Shown here: positions 8,396 through 19,653 of the stretch, one piece after another
How positions within the stretch are numbered: position 1 is the stretch's first letter
Layout of the letters: the number at the start of each line of letters is the position of its first letter
Assembly: GCA_029717555.1 (NCBI GenBank)
Contig: JAMDHS010000019.1
Location: 186,001-250,000, forward strand
Direction of reading: 5' to 3'
Origin: Peribolospora baueri
Taxonomy: Eukaryota > Basidiomycota > Peribolosporomycetes > Peribolosporales > Peribolosporaceae
DNA length: 64,000 bases
Translations under genes and position numbers: made by a program
The notes under the pieces: model-generated
Databases searched by the model: none
The model's input: only the letters and a program-made list of their open reading frames with translations
Told to the model about the DNA's origin: nothing

Positions 8396-10628
8396 ATGCC
8401 CGGCGAGTTCGGCGGTGTCGACGCCTTTGGCATGCGTCGTAGCAGGTGAGTTCTTGCGCACGGGTAGATAGATAGACAGACAGACAGATAGATAGACAGA
8501 CAGAAAGATAGATAGATAGACAGACAGATACACACATACACCATTTCTCCCAAAGCACCTCCGGCCAGCCACAGTCCCAGTCGGCGTTCGGCGGTGCCGG
8601 CGCCTTTGGCCTCTGGCGGCGGCTTGCCTTGGTCCATCGCGTCGCCCGCCGCATACACTCACCTTCTTCCCGTAACCCCCTTCGTCTCCCCCTTCGTCTC
8701 CCTCCCAGCTCTACCGCCCAACCGCTATCCACCGCACTCGTCCCCACCGAGCCCGCCACCCTCGCCCAGACCCAGCCTTCGTCCCCCGCCGGAGGGAACC
8801 AGTCCCGGTTCGGAGGCTCCAATGCCTTTGGCCGCACCAGTGCCTTTGGCTTGAGCCAAACGTGAGCTTTGCTTGATCGATCATCGCCGCGTTCACGGTA
8901 CCAGTTCTGACGGATGGTCTTGTCCTTGCCAGTACTACATCCCAGCCCCAGTCCCAGTCGACGTTCGGCGGCACTGACGCCTTTGGCCTCAAGCGGAGGT
9001 GAGCTTTTTTTGGCTCTGCGCATCGCGTCGTCTCGTCGTGCCCCTTCAACCCGTCGCTGACGGGCCCCTTTGTCTTTCTTCTAGCGCTCCGCCGCAGGGT
9101 GGTCCATCCCAATCTCTCTTTCCCTCCTTGTCCCAGCCCCAGTCCCAGCTCCAGCCTCAACCCCAGTCCCAATCCCTCTTTCCCTCCCTGTCCCAGCCAC
9201 AGTCCCAATCCCTCTTCCAGTCACAGCCACAGCCACAGTCCCAATACTCCTTCCAGGCCCAGGCCCAGGCCCAGCCTCAGACCCAATCCCTCTTCTCGTC
9301 TCAATCCCAACCCCAAACCCAATCCCTCTTCTCGTCCCAGCCCCAGCCCCAGGCCCAATCTCTCTTCTCGTCTCAATCCCAGCCTCAGACCCAACCCCTC
9401 TTCTCGTCCCAATCCCAGCCTCAGACCCAATCCCTCTTCCAGCCCCAGACCCAGTCCCTCTTCCAGTCCAAGTCACAGCCGTTGTTCCAGTCCGGCTTCC
9501 GGTCCCAGCTCGGTGCACAACCACTTGCATCCTTGCAGCAGCAGCAACAACAGCAACAGCTACAGCCGCAGCCGCCGACCGTGCTCACCACTACTCCCAT
9601 CTACATGAAGCAGAGGTACCAAGACGTGCCGGACGCCGCTCGCGGTTTGATCGATCAGATCGAGTGAGGAAGCCACCTCTGGCCTTTTTCCTCCTTCCCA
9701 TCCTACCCTAACCTCTTTTTCTTCCTCCTTCGCCGACCTGCATGCACAGAGGAGAAATCACGAAAAAGATGCAGATTATGCAAGACCTCCGCTCGTGCCA
9801 CATCGACCGAGAGGTCGTCAAGGGCTCCCAAGCCCTGCGTCACCTGCAAAACGTGAGTGGATAAAATGGGTGATTTTATTTGGCCCGCCCGCCGGCCGCT
9901 CAACCGTGCCTCCTCTTTGACCCCCTCAGGAGCACCAATCCGTGTCAGCGCTGCTCGAGGAAGACGTCGTGCTCGTCAAAGAGCTCCGAGACCGCGTGGA
10001 GAAGGACTACAGCGACATGATCATTGCCGCCCGTATCGTCGACGGACACAAGGACCCACACAACCAGGGCAGCTGGCTCAAGACGCACGTCAAGTTTCCG
10101 TTTGAGTGAGCACGATCACGGGCGATCGATTATTCCTTTCTCGTCTCATCTCATTCACCGTCGCTTTCCTCCGCACAGGTTCTTCTCTCGCGAGGCCGAG
10201 CTCTTCCGGGAATGCATACAGCGAAGCAGGGCGACGTTGGAGGTGAGCCGAGGCGAGCGTTGGTTATCGAACGCGAACCCGACCCTCACCCCTCCTCCTT
10301 TCTGCCCAGCAAATCGCCCATCACGTATCCGTCATCGACAGCAGGGAACAATACACGCCCCAAGCCGTATCGGAGATCATACACACCCAACACGCTTCCC
10401 TCGTCGCCCTCGCCGCACAGGTCGGTGAGATGCACGCCGAGATACAGCGGCTTAAGAAGCAGTATCGCGAACTTTGGCAAGTGCGTTCGTTTCTTCCGCC
10501 TCCTCGCCTCGCTCTACCTACCACCACCCACCCTAAGAACAGACAGCTGACCTCCCATCCCGTTTCTCCAGGAACGGACGAACGCGCTCCGAGACCCGTT
10601 CGCATCCTCCGCCATCACCGCTACCTGA
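8396..10628 (+). CDS. NUP49: FG nucleoporin of the NSP1 complex (Nup49/Nup58)
   Basis: Nine exons (8396-8445, 8556-8861, 8933-8998, 9085-9663, 9750-9852, 9930-10105, 10179-10242, 10310-10480, 10572-10628) sum to 523 aa in frame. ATG lies in a strong context (CCACCATGC). The N-terminal half has FG motifs (FGG..AFG) and then a long Gln/Ser-rich block with repeated QSLF. The C-terminal half is coiled coil: [54 protein letters not shown] and a final LRDPF, the pattern of Nup58/Nup49, which assemble with Nsp1 and Nup57 in the pore's central channel. QSLF and plain QQ repeats have replaced most FG dipeptides, so cohesive FG content is low. Exon 2 has no internal stop, but a CT-rich stretch inside it (8645-8710) could be a further intron. 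Confidence 0.88.
8466..8530. repeat. GATA/CAGA tetranucleotide repeat in intron 1
   Basis: Mixed ATAG and ACAG units occupy most of the first intron of the nucleoporin gene. Confidence 0.9.
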
Positions 10629-11013
10629 CCCTCCCACCGCCTCCCGCCCGCTGCCCGCACCTTTGTACGAGTATCGCAACGACTGACGAATTTCGAACCA
10701 ACTTATTTTTGGATCAGATCACGCTCTCTCTGTGTAGTCCTTCCCTCCGCTTTTTCTTACTACCCTCGCTCGAGATGGGATGGATGAGGCGCCACAAGGG
10801 GCTTGGCTTTTTTTTAACAAAACTCCGTGTTACGGACAGGGAAACAGACCGCTGACGGAGAGAGCCGCCGTGTCCGCTCAAGCGGCCGGTAGACGCATGC
10901 GGCAACAAGGATGGCGCGGGCGCATTTAGCGGGCTAGTCGAAGGGGCGAGGCGAGGCGCATGGGTCAGCGTCTCGAATCGAAGCGACGTTAGGCAAAAAG
11001 AGGAGGCCGCCTC
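10629..11013. other. Convergent intergenic region
   Basis: 385 bp between the 3' ends of NUP49 and the eS12 gene. No ORF supported; must hold both polyadenylation sites. Confidence 0.6.
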
Positions 11014-11710
11014 TCATCGACGCTCACACTTGAAGTAGTTCTGCAGAACCTGCAGACCCTCCGAGTCCTCGCCAAAGTTCTTGACGACGACGCAGGAGCA
11101 GCCGACCACCTTGCGCGGGTTGCCCTCGCGGTCGATCTTGCACAGACCGGCCCAGGTGCCAAGGGTCTTGGGGTCAGAGACCTTGAGCAGGTCGATCTTG
11201 TGCTCGGCGCACAGGGCCTCGATGAGCTTGATGTACTCGGCCTCGGTGCAGGTCTCGACGAGGACGCAGAGGTGGGCCTCGCGACTACGAAAAGAAGAAA
11301 CGAACGAGGGAGGGCCGCGAACGGGTCAGCCCCGAGGTCCCGCCGGAAGCGCTCCTGACCGACACCAGCAACGATGAGAAATCCCTCTTCTCCCACGACG
11401 TCGCCTGCTCCGTCGCCCAAAAAGCCCTCTCCTTTCTCCATCCATGAACGCTTCTACCTCGCAAAAATGAAAAAGGAAAGGAACCGAGCAGAGCAGAAAA
11501 CCAACGCCAAACGGAAAACGCGACGCACCGGTCAAGGGCCTTGGCGCACTCGCGCAAGCCACGAGCAAGACCATCGTGAATGAGAGCTTTCTTAAGGACC
11601 TGCTGGAGCGCCTCCTCGATGGACATCGAGCCCTTGGGAGCCTCAGCGGCCACCTCAACCTCTTCGCCGGCCTCCTCGATGACCTGCGGGGTTTCTTCGG
11701 TGTCCGACAT
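11014..11710 (-). CDS. RPS12: 40S ribosomal protein eS12
   Basis: Two exons (11710-11529, 11284-11014) encode 150 aa, the usual length. The acidic N-terminus (MSDTEETPQ) is followed by the eS12 L7Ae-type fold: [67 protein letters not shown] and NYFKCERR at the end. The protein sits on the beak of the 40S subunit. One 244-nt intron splits the Arg codon at DRR. A telomere-repeat-like box lies about 200 bp upstream of the ATG, as often seen for fungal ribosomal protein genes. Confidence 0.95.
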
Positions 11711-13677
11711 GTTGGGGGAGGGGTTTTTTCCGGGAAGGAGAAAGTTGGAAAAAGGGGAGAAGCGGAGAAACGTCGAACTTGAAGACGATGTGGTGTCGGA
11801 AAGGAGAGCGAAAGCGCACCACCGGCAGGACGGGAAGATCGATGGGTTCCCACCTGTGCAGTCGGACGCGGGTCGTGAGAATTTAGGAAATAGTAGGGTT
11901 GTTGTATCTAACCCTAACCCTAAACTTTCGCTCGATCGCCCCCCTCACACGCTTGTGCGACTCTGATACGAACCTAATAATAAACCGCCCGGTCAATCAT
12001 CTCGCCGGGCAAAGAGGCTGGTCTGCTTTTGGCGTCCCCCCGCGCGCGCCCATCTCTCCCTCTAGTACTGCCTTGCTTTTCCCTCCCTCCACTACCCTTC
12101 TTTGTTATGTGCGGTTAGGTACCTGGGTTGCTGCCAGGTTACGCGCTGCTAGAGCTCGCCTTCGTCGTCGTCGCATCGCCTAGATCGGCTCGCTACATCT
12201 GTCGTCGCCGCCTTCTTCGCCAGTGTCAGCTCGGTATCACTGCAAGTCGAGCTCTCACACTCGTTCTCGCACGCAGAACGTAGATATAGGGAAGAGAGAA
12301 AGGGTGAGCGGGGATGGCGAGACAACAGGACGTGGGAAGGACGAGTGAGAACAGAACGAAGAGTACGGCGTCTTTTCCAAAAGGTCCTGGCTCGTCCGCT
12401 TAACGAGGAAGGTATTTTCCGTTCTTCTATGTATTATGCTGGGGAAAGAGATTGGATCGATGTGCCTCGTTCACCGCCGGTGATTCTGGCGACCCTATAT
12501 GTACCTCGATCGGTCTCAACGTCGTAAAATCACTTCCACTTCCCTCGTATCGTACTTCGAGATCAAATACGGGTGGGTGCCTGAACGCATCCTTCGAACA
12601 TAACGAAAAAAATGAAGAAGACGAACGAAAGCCAAAGTGAGAAGCGAAGATTATAATTGAAGGATCCATCGTAGAGACGTCCAGACGGCTCCTCATCGTA
12701 CTCCTCATCGTTTTCCTGTCGACTCTTGTCAGCTGGGCCCACTTGGATCTTCTCGGATCGAGGGGAGGCGTGGTGTGCATGACGGGGTATACAGAAAGCG
12801 GGGAATATACATTGGACGATAACGGCCAGGACAAGGGGAGAGGAAACGGTACGCAAGATAGCAGCGGTTGGCGGGGGAAAGAAAGTATGTATAGAGACGG
12901 CGTCGGACTTGTGACGGAGTGAACTTCTCCAGTCGTGGGGGAGGCATGGTGCACACCCAAATGCCACCTCCCATGCCCACAAGGGCGGTGGACAGCCGCG
13001 ACGGGGCCACGACTCGGGCCAGCTAGTTCCGAAGCGCGATCCGCCTTGTCTTGCCGTCCCCATCCGATCGGGGGCTACGACGCATGCCCGAAAACTCTGC
13101 GGCCCGAACCTATCCGCCGTCCAAGGTCATCCATCCCGAGCGCCGAGCCCCCATTCATCTACCCTCATATGACCCGACGGCTTAGAACAGCTGCATCGTC
13201 ACTGACTTGGACGACGGAGAGGATAAGCGAAGGACGAGGGGGGTGAAAGAAAAGGGCGCGCCTATTCGCCGACTTGGAGTCGAGGACGAGCAAATCGATG
13301 GCGATGTTCGTACGGCTCTCGCACGCACGGCTCGCCCGACTCGTCGTACGAGGGCGCTCCGGTAGTGTGTCAAGTGGAGAGAAAATGTGCGAAAGGACCG
13401 GCAAGGCGTCGTTGGATAGGCACCATTCTCGACGGACCAAGTGACGGGAAGCAAAGGCGGCAACAGCCTAGTCCGGTCTTCTACCGGCGAGGAATGCCTT
13501 GTGGAGTCCCCCTGCTCGTCAGGGCTAACGGCAGGAACAAGGTGGTGGATGGACGGTGGGAGAGACTGGACGGTGGCTTCCTTGTGCGAGGCGAAGACGG
13601 CGAGCAAGCGAGATATGCTCGCAAGAGGTCCGAAGCGTCTCCATCCTAAGACAGCGTCTGCAATGCCTCTGGCGCCA
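11711..13677. other. Long intergenic region, no gene supported
   Basis: About 2 kb between the eS12 start and the 3' end of the next minus-strand gene. ORFs on both strands are Ser/Arg/Pro shadows without domain signal. An antisense frame at 13182-13700 overlaps the next gene's end and looks random. Confidence 0.55.
11909..11923 (-). promoter_or_regulatory. Telobox-like motif upstream of RPS12
   Basis: Two tandem TTAGGG units on the gene's own strand (taaccctaaccctaa on +), about 200 bp before the start codon. Telobox elements bound by Rap1/Tbf1-type proteins are established regulators of ribosomal protein genes in several fungi and plants; use here is inference. Confidence 0.5.
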
Positions 13678-14352
13678 TCAGACGGGAGCATTCCCCTCAA
13701 GAGAAGAAGCGTTCGACGGCGCCGATGCGGATTGACCTCCCACGATCTCGAATCCGCTGACGAGCTTGGTCGGTTTGGAGTTAGATGCGGCTACCACGCC
13801 AAGTTGAGAATGATCTCTGGCCGTCGTCTTCCCATCGCTTGGCCATTGTCCACGTGCACCAGCGACCTCACGGGCGGCCCTCTCGGCAGCGGCAGTAAAG
13901 TCAGCGTGGAAGGCTTCGAGGTGAGAGGGGTCCGCGGTAATGGGCGTGTTCTGGGGCGCCGCCCCGACGGCGGCAGCGGAGGAGGAGAAGGATGACGAGC
14001 TCGGAAAGGCGCCACCGGACTCGTACGAGGTGCTGGGCGCCACGATGCCGCTCCCGCCTGCTCCGATGAAGGAGCGAGAAGAGAACGATGCAGGGCGATA
14101 GTGTCCCTGGCTAGGCCCGGCGCTGGAGGTGTCCCATTGGCTCGACGAGGCGGGTGACCAAGCGTAGTGCGAAGGGCTCATGCCGACGGAGCTGGGCAGC
14201 GTCTGTTGGGCGTGGTGGTACCCGCCCGGGCGCTGATGGTGACCGATCATGCCGGCGAGCTCGTTGCGAACGGCGCACAGGTCGAGGCCGTGGTCGCCGG
14301 CGTGGACATCGGAGGAGAAGGCCGACACAAGGTCGTCCATCGTGATGGCCAT
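13678..14352 (-). CDS. Disordered Ser/Ala/His-rich unknown protein
   Basis: About 224 aa from ATG at 14350-14352 (a second ATG lies four codons on). The frame is open further upstream without an ATG, so an upstream coding exon is possible. The N-terminus (MDDLVSAFSSDV, then LDLCAVRNELAGMIG) could form a short helix pair. The rest is low complexity: His/Gln/Pro, long Ser runs, then an Ala-rich helix (HADFTAAAERAAREVAG). No family was recognised; the composition suggests a regulatory protein, but that is a guess. Confidence 0.45.
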   Translation of the reverse strand: MAITMDDLVSAFSSDVHAGDHGLDLCAVRNELAGMIGHHQRPGGYHHAQQTLPSSVGMSPSHYAWSPASSSQWDTSSAGPSQGHYRPASFSSRSFIGAGGSGIVAPSTSYESGGAFPSSSSFSSSAAAVGAAPQNTPITADPSHLEAFHADFTAAAERAAREVAGARGQWPSDGKTTARDHSQLGVVAASNSKPTKLVSGFEIVGGQSASAPSNASSLEGNAPV

Positions 14353-14593
14353 CTTTGAGGACGACGGGGAGGAAGAGGAAGGGTGAGTGGGTGCCAGGTT
14401 GGTGGTAAGGGCGAGAGGAGGCGGAGGAAGCGAGGTGGCTGAACGAGCGGGGTGGTCGAAGGGGAGAGAGGAGGGTGGAACGTGGTGGCGGACACCGGCT
14501 GAGGACGCAAGCCAGTCTGAGAGCGCCAAGGGAAGCTCGACGGATCCGGCTCGGCTCTTGTCGCTTCTGAAGACGCGGTATGCGCGAGGCTAG

Positions 14594-14617
14594 CCTATCT
14601 ATCTATTTATCTATCTG
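14594..14617. repeat. CTAT tetranucleotide repeat
   Basis: Five to six CTAT/TTAT units just upstream of the 13.7-14.4 kb minus-strand gene. Confidence 0.85.
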
Positions 14618-14966
14618 TCACCCCGCCTGCGGTCCGGATCGTGCCGGCGTACGTCGAGATGTGGATGGCGATGAGGAGGACGGCGTGGGCCGGTCGAGGC
14701 TGGCAAGGATAAGGGGTCGGTGGGAGTGAGGGGACGTGCGACCGTCGATCTCAGCCAATGTCGAAGGAGAGCCGAGTCTTGATAAGGCGAGGTGGAGCGA
14801 TGCGGGTGGTGGGCGACGGAGGGAGTGGGTCGGGGTCGGACGTGTGTGTGAGTGTGTGTATATATGTACGCGGAGGAGGAGGAACGAAGGGGGCGACGGT
14901 GGTGGACAGGAGAAGGGACGGAGTCGGCTCGCCTTTGTGCGACTCTGGCTCTGTTGTGCGACCGTC

Positions 14967-15005
14967 CAGCCAGCCAGCCCAGCCCAGCCCAGCCCAGCCC
15001 AGCCC
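14967..15005. repeat. AGCCC pentanucleotide tandem repeat
   Basis: Six near-perfect units preceded by CAGC units. Non-coding context. Confidence 0.9.
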
Positions 15006-16425
15006 GGCGCCGTCGATCGGCAGTCGGCAGTGAGCCGTCGGCGGTGTCGTACGGTTTCGTCGCGCCTTGCCCTCCTCCTTCTCCGTAGAGTAGAGTAGAA
15101 GAGAAGAGACGAGGGCATGATGGAATGGACGGCGACAACGAGCCCTAGCGAAACATGCACACCCGGCCCGACTCCTGCAGAAAGAGGCTCTACCTTGCAG
15201 TCATTCCTATTCCTATTCGTCCCCGCTCTCGGGCCTGACCAAGCAAGCCCAGACAGACGGACAGAGGGAGTGAGGCGCCCCATGTCGTCTGCGCGTGCAT
15301 TCGCTCGGCGCATCCCTATCCCTCGGTATTTAGTACAGACCCGTTTGCTCCTTGGAAAGAAGGTCAAGCATGTCTTCGAACACGCCGCATCCCACGCTAC
15401 AGCCACCCCTCCGTCACATGCACGTTAACTAATTAGCCCCGTTCGTTCGTTAACTTCGAGCCGATCGAACGTTTGCTCGTCGCATCCTAAACTTCACTTA
15501 CACAACTTTGCTCGACGCATCGCATCGGGCCCCTTCCTTCGCGCGTAATGTGATGATGCCTGTGCGACCGGGGGCCACATATTCGGGTCACCGGGCCACG
15601 CCTCATCCTATCTCTCCAGCGAGCGTCGACGGGAGGAGCCGAAACTGATCTGAAACGCCTTAAGATGGAACGCTCGAATGCGTCCTTCGCTCGCCGTCAC
15701 TTAAACCTCCTGGTCGCCTCCCTCCTCCGCCAAAAGTCCCGTCCCGAGCGCCGGCATTCCGGGCCTTCGGACAACCGGACAGGCGTAGCATCCGCCAACA
15801 CCGTCCGTCCGTCGAACGCCGCCAGGGTGGTCGGTGGGTGGGCGATACCGCTCCTCCTTCTTTGCATCCGCCGTTACTTTGCGTCCCTGTGGAGCGTCGT
15901 CCGGTCTCCTCCGATAGCTTGCCAGAGGCTGGCATGCGGCAGGGGAGGGATGAGAAAAGGAAAGAAAAGAAAAAAGGTGGCCGCCTCAATGTCAGACAGG
16001 ATACGTCGATCCAAGCATGTAGAGACCGACTGGGCTAGAACAGTTCGCCGTCTTCGTCTTCGTTGCCCTATCCACCCTGCCAGCGGCGTGTGCGAGCCTT
16101 TATTATTACACACCGAGTCGAGGCGACTATGCGGAGGCTCGAGTGAGGCTCCCTTTGTTCCCGGGCGAGAGAGCATGTGCCAACGCCGACCGACCGACCC
16201 GAACCCGTCGACGCCGTGGCTGCTGGAGTGAGTTCGTCCGCCACGTGGGAGGAATCCTTACCTCCGGCCAAGTCCGGGCCCACAGCGCGACACGCGAGAG
16301 GTGGGAGGGTGGAGTAGAAGCCGAACCCAGTCGAGACGGTCGTACTCGCACGCCTTCGCTTTCATTTTCCACATCGTCGTTCACCACCCCTTTAGGTTCA
16401 GTAGAAGAAGAGGAAACAAGCAAAG

Positions 16426-17442
16426 ATGGGAGCGGGTCAATCTCAGATATTGGAGGAGATGGAGAGGACCTCCAACTGTGCGTACCACCCACCCGTTCGC
16501 TCGTCGCTCGTCGCTCTGTCGCGCGACCCCAGGTCCGGGTCTTGCACATCTCCGACCCTCAGACCTCTGTCGGTTGTGTAACCCGGCGGGCAAGCGAGCG
16601 CGCATGCCAATTCCTCGGCTCTCTCTCTCTCTGACTCCTATATCATCTCCGATCCGATCCGCTGCGCACAGTCTCCGGTCCAGAAATCCAACGGCTCAAG
16701 AAACGCTTCATGAAGCTCGACCGTGACGGGTCAGGGTCGATCGACAAGGACGAGTTCTTGCAGATCCCTGCTATCGCTAATAACCCCCTGGCGTTGCGAA
16801 TGATCGCCATCTTTGATGAGGAGTGCGTCCGACGACTTCGTCCAAGCCGGGATTCGAGCTCGAGGCTGACGTCCCTTCTTGTCTTGTTCCATCTCCTCCT
16901 TCTCACCTCCCTTGTCGCCTCCAGCGGTGGAGGCACTGTCGACTTTCAAGAGTTTGTCGGCGGCTTGAGCGCGTTCAGCTCCAAGGGCGGCAGGGAAGAG
17001 AAACTGAAGTGTGAGCACGAGATTCCCGTCCTCCATCACGGTCGACTCCGATCGTCTATCGTTCTCATCGTCCACCACCTTGTTCTCTCCCAGTCGCCTT
17101 CAAAGTCTACGATATGGACCGTGACGGGTACATCTCCAACGGCGAGCTCTTCATCGTCCTAAAGATGATGGTCGGCAACAACCTCAAAGACCAGCAGCTA
17201 CAGCAGATCGTCGACAAGACCATCATGGAAGCCGACCAGGACGGGGATGGCAAGCTTAGCTTTGAGGAGTTTACTGCTATGGTCGCCAACACGGTACGTC
17301 CCCTTGGCTTTCTCGACGCGTCCGTCGGTCGGTATAATAACGGCATTCCACTCTCCTCGTCCGCCTGACCGGCCGTGGATCGTTTGTGCCACTGCTACGT
17401 TAGGACGTCGCCAAGCAATTGACGCTCGAGGATCTCTTCTGA
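16426..17442 (+). CDS. CNB1: Calcineurin regulatory subunit B
   Basis: Five exons (16426-16477, 16672-16822, 16925-17010, 17094-17293, 17404-17442) give exactly 175 aa, the usual length. It begins MGAGQSQ, an N-myristoylation signal. Four EF-hands follow: [24 protein letters not shown] (spanning an intron), [12 protein letters not shown] and [12 protein letters not shown], and the protein ends [15 protein letters not shown] binds the catalytic subunit and, with calmodulin, makes a Ca2+-activated phosphatase that drives stress, cation and virulence responses through Crz1-type factors. All loop ligands look intact, though the third loop position of EF2 is Gly-rich as in homologs. Confidence 0.96.
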
Positions 17443-17971
17443 GGCTCCGCCGTCGCCGTCCCTCTCCCTAGCGTCTTATCTCTCCTCCCTCTCTTTCTCT
17501 CCCTCTCACTCAGCCTCTGTTTCCCTCTCTCTCGAGCCCTCCGCTCAAAGTCTCGCACCATCGTTTCGTCAACCTCCCCCCCCTTCCCCATCTCCTACCT
17601 CACATACCCCGCTTTTTACAACTGACGTTCTCCACCAAGTTGAAGTTGGATTGGGCGTGTCGTCGTCGTCGTGCTCGTGAGCTCACTGGTGCTTCGTTTC
17701 CTTCTCCCTTCTTCGTACATAACACCACCATTTTTTTTTCTGGATTTCTTCCGGCCTTAGTCACTCCCTCATGTTCCCGGACCTTGCTTGCAGTCGGAGG
17801 GCGCGTTGGGTCCATGTAGTGTATAGCTTGCAATTCAGGGTTAGCGGGAAGGACATGGGGCGAAGGGGGGCCCGGACGACACCCAACGTACAAAACGAGC
17901 GTCGATCGTGGGCGGCAAAACAAACGTGTTGGAACGGACTGCTTTCCACACACACACGCCTCCAACGCTCC
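17443..17971. other. Convergent intergenic region
   Basis: CT-rich 3' flank of CNB1 (17455-17600) facing the 3' end of SAP18. No ORF supported. Confidence 0.6.
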
Positions 17972-19289
17972 CTAGTCCCGACCGTCCTCCTCTCCACCCC
18001 GCCGTCTGCGAGGCGGGCTCGCGCTCCGCCTCGGCGGCGGCAATCGCTCATCCCTCGCTCTTTCCCACTTGTACCCTCCCGGACTCCTCTCCCTCTCTCT
18101 TTCTCTTTCTCTTTCTCTTCCGCCCGCCCCCCAACCTCCTCTACGAACCCCATTCCCGGCAGCCCGCCGCCCGATGTCCCAGCGGTCACCCGTTCGCCTC
18201 TCCGTGGACGAATGGCCCCGCCCGCCAGCGTCGCCGCCCGGACCCCAAGGGTGAGGAGCACCGCGAGGCGTCGGGTCCCCGAAGGACGCGCGTCCGCCAC
18301 CGGCGGAGCCCATGATGCCGATCCCTCCCCGACCGCCTACTGGACCGCCGCGGCCTTCGAAACCCGCTCCTCTTCGCCCTCCGAACCCCACGCCCAGTGC
18401 ATCCAGAGGCGCCATCCGTCCGCCCGGCGGGCCCGGAAGGACGATGGAGCAGTCGAGGTAATCGCCATCGGCGAAGCGCAAATCGGCGAGCGAACGCTTG
18501 CCGTCGTCTCGCCTCTTCCCCCCGCCACTTGCCGTCATCCGCCCGCTAGGCGGAGGAGGCCCGTCTCTCAGCGGTTCGTCCATGCTCACCCCACCTTCCG
18601 TCTCGCCCCACTCATCTCCCTCCAATCCTCTTCCCTCTTCGCTAAACAGTTCCGACGCTTGGACCACCCCGGCGTCTCTCGCGACGTACAGACCCCTCCG
18701 GCTGTCGAAATAGACCAGGCGAAAGAGGTAGCGCGAGGTTGGGATCTTGAGGGACGGATTGGCATCGAGGAGGTACAGAATCAAGGTGCGGAGGGTGGTG
18801 GAGCGCCTGTATCGCGTGCGGAAGGAAGGAAGGAGGGGGGTCAGCAGGCAGGGCAAGCGAAGAAGCAAACTTGGAAGGCAGGCCGGCTGGCACGCCGCCA
18901 GGTGCCGATAACTAAGGTGAGCGCGTAAAGAAGCCCGGTAAGCGGTTAAGGTAAGCTCACCACACGTAAAGCCGATGTTCATCTCCTGCGGCCACCATCG
19001 GCGGCTCAAAGTCTGTGACGGGTCGGAACGGCCCGACCTTGACAAAGGTCCGTATGAGGAAAGGACATGACTGGTTTGACGCAAAACGAAGAGAGGAATA
19101 GGCCGGTCGTGAGCGCAAGAGCGAAGGGCCAAGTGGCTCGCTCCCCAAGCTCACCTCCTCCTCGTCCTCAGCGTCCTTCCTCGGTCCCCGGCGCTCGTCC
19201 GGGCTCCTGGACGGCGAACGGGAGCGAGAGCGTCGCGGGGACGGCGAGCGTGATGTGCCCATCGTCGGTGTTGGTGGTGAAGTGGTCAT
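17972..19289 (-). CDS. SAP18: SAP18 family protein with disordered extensions
   Basis: Three exons (19289-19155, 19070-18961, 18806-17972) give 359 aa. The SAP18 ubiquitin-like fold is clear: CPFLIRTFVKVGPF, LYVW, STTLRTLILYLLDANPSL, SRYLFRLVYFDSRRG, YVARDAGVV, then KRSLADLRFADGDYLDCSIVLP. Typical SAP18 is about 150-170 aa. Here a 44-aa N-terminal Ser/Arg segment (RSPSPRRSRSRSPSRSPDERR) and a tail of about 190 aa rich in Gly/Arg, with an (RE)n block encoded by CTCTTT repeats near 18085-18120, are added. SAP18 belongs to the Sin3 histone-deacetylase complex and to the splicing-linked ASAP complex; RS and RGG tails would suit RNA-related roles (inference). An acidic insertion (EEGRGLEGDEWGETEGG) interrupts the last beta hairpin. 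Confidence 0.88.
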
Positions 19290-19653
19290 GGGAGTCAAGA
19301 ACGACGTGAAGCGCACGCTGCGGAGGTGATCGAAGCGCGACGGAGGAGCGTGCGAACTCCGAACGACGACCTTCGCAGCCGACCTTCGAGACGCCGAGTG
19401 CGAGTGTAGCCTGCCACATCCCATCTCTCACGGGCTATCTTCTTCCATTGCAACGCAGCCGATCCAAGGCAAAGGCCTGCCCCGGCCGCAAAACTCGGCA
19501 TGAATTAAAAGAAAGCAAGGTCGGACGATGACAAGAGACGAAAAAAAATTCCAAATCGAATTGAGCACTGAAACTGGTATATCTACCTCTCACCGAACGC
19601 CAACTACAGCTGTCACATCCTCCCCCATCTATTTTCTCCTCCGGTCAAAGGGA

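Larger units (their letters stand above)
14353..16425. other. Intergenic region upstream of CNB1
   Basis: Divergent upstream region of about 2.1 kb. It holds a TATC-type repeat (14594-14617), GTGTGT tracts (14841-14861), an AGCCC tandem repeat (14967-15005) and TAGAG units near 15086-15100. ORFs crossing it are Arg/Pro/Ser shadows. Confidence 0.55.

Noticed and set aside
8466-8530. CRISPR-like repeat array
   Set aside because: Short tetranucleotide repeat inside a eukaryotic intron, no spacers.
11909-11923. Telomere or interstitial telomere array
   Set aside because: Only two repeat units in gene-dense DNA; better read as a promoter telobox.
13182-13700. 172-aa minus ORF next to the disordered protein
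   Set aside because: Overlaps the coding end of that gene in another frame; composition random.
14618-15406. 262-aa minus ORF
   Set aside because: Crosses AGCCC and GTGTGT repeats, without conserved motifs.
17771-18928. 385-aa + strand ORF
   Set aside because: Antisense of the SAP18 tail; Arg/Pro-rich with no domain, and SAP18 motifs on the minus strand are clear.
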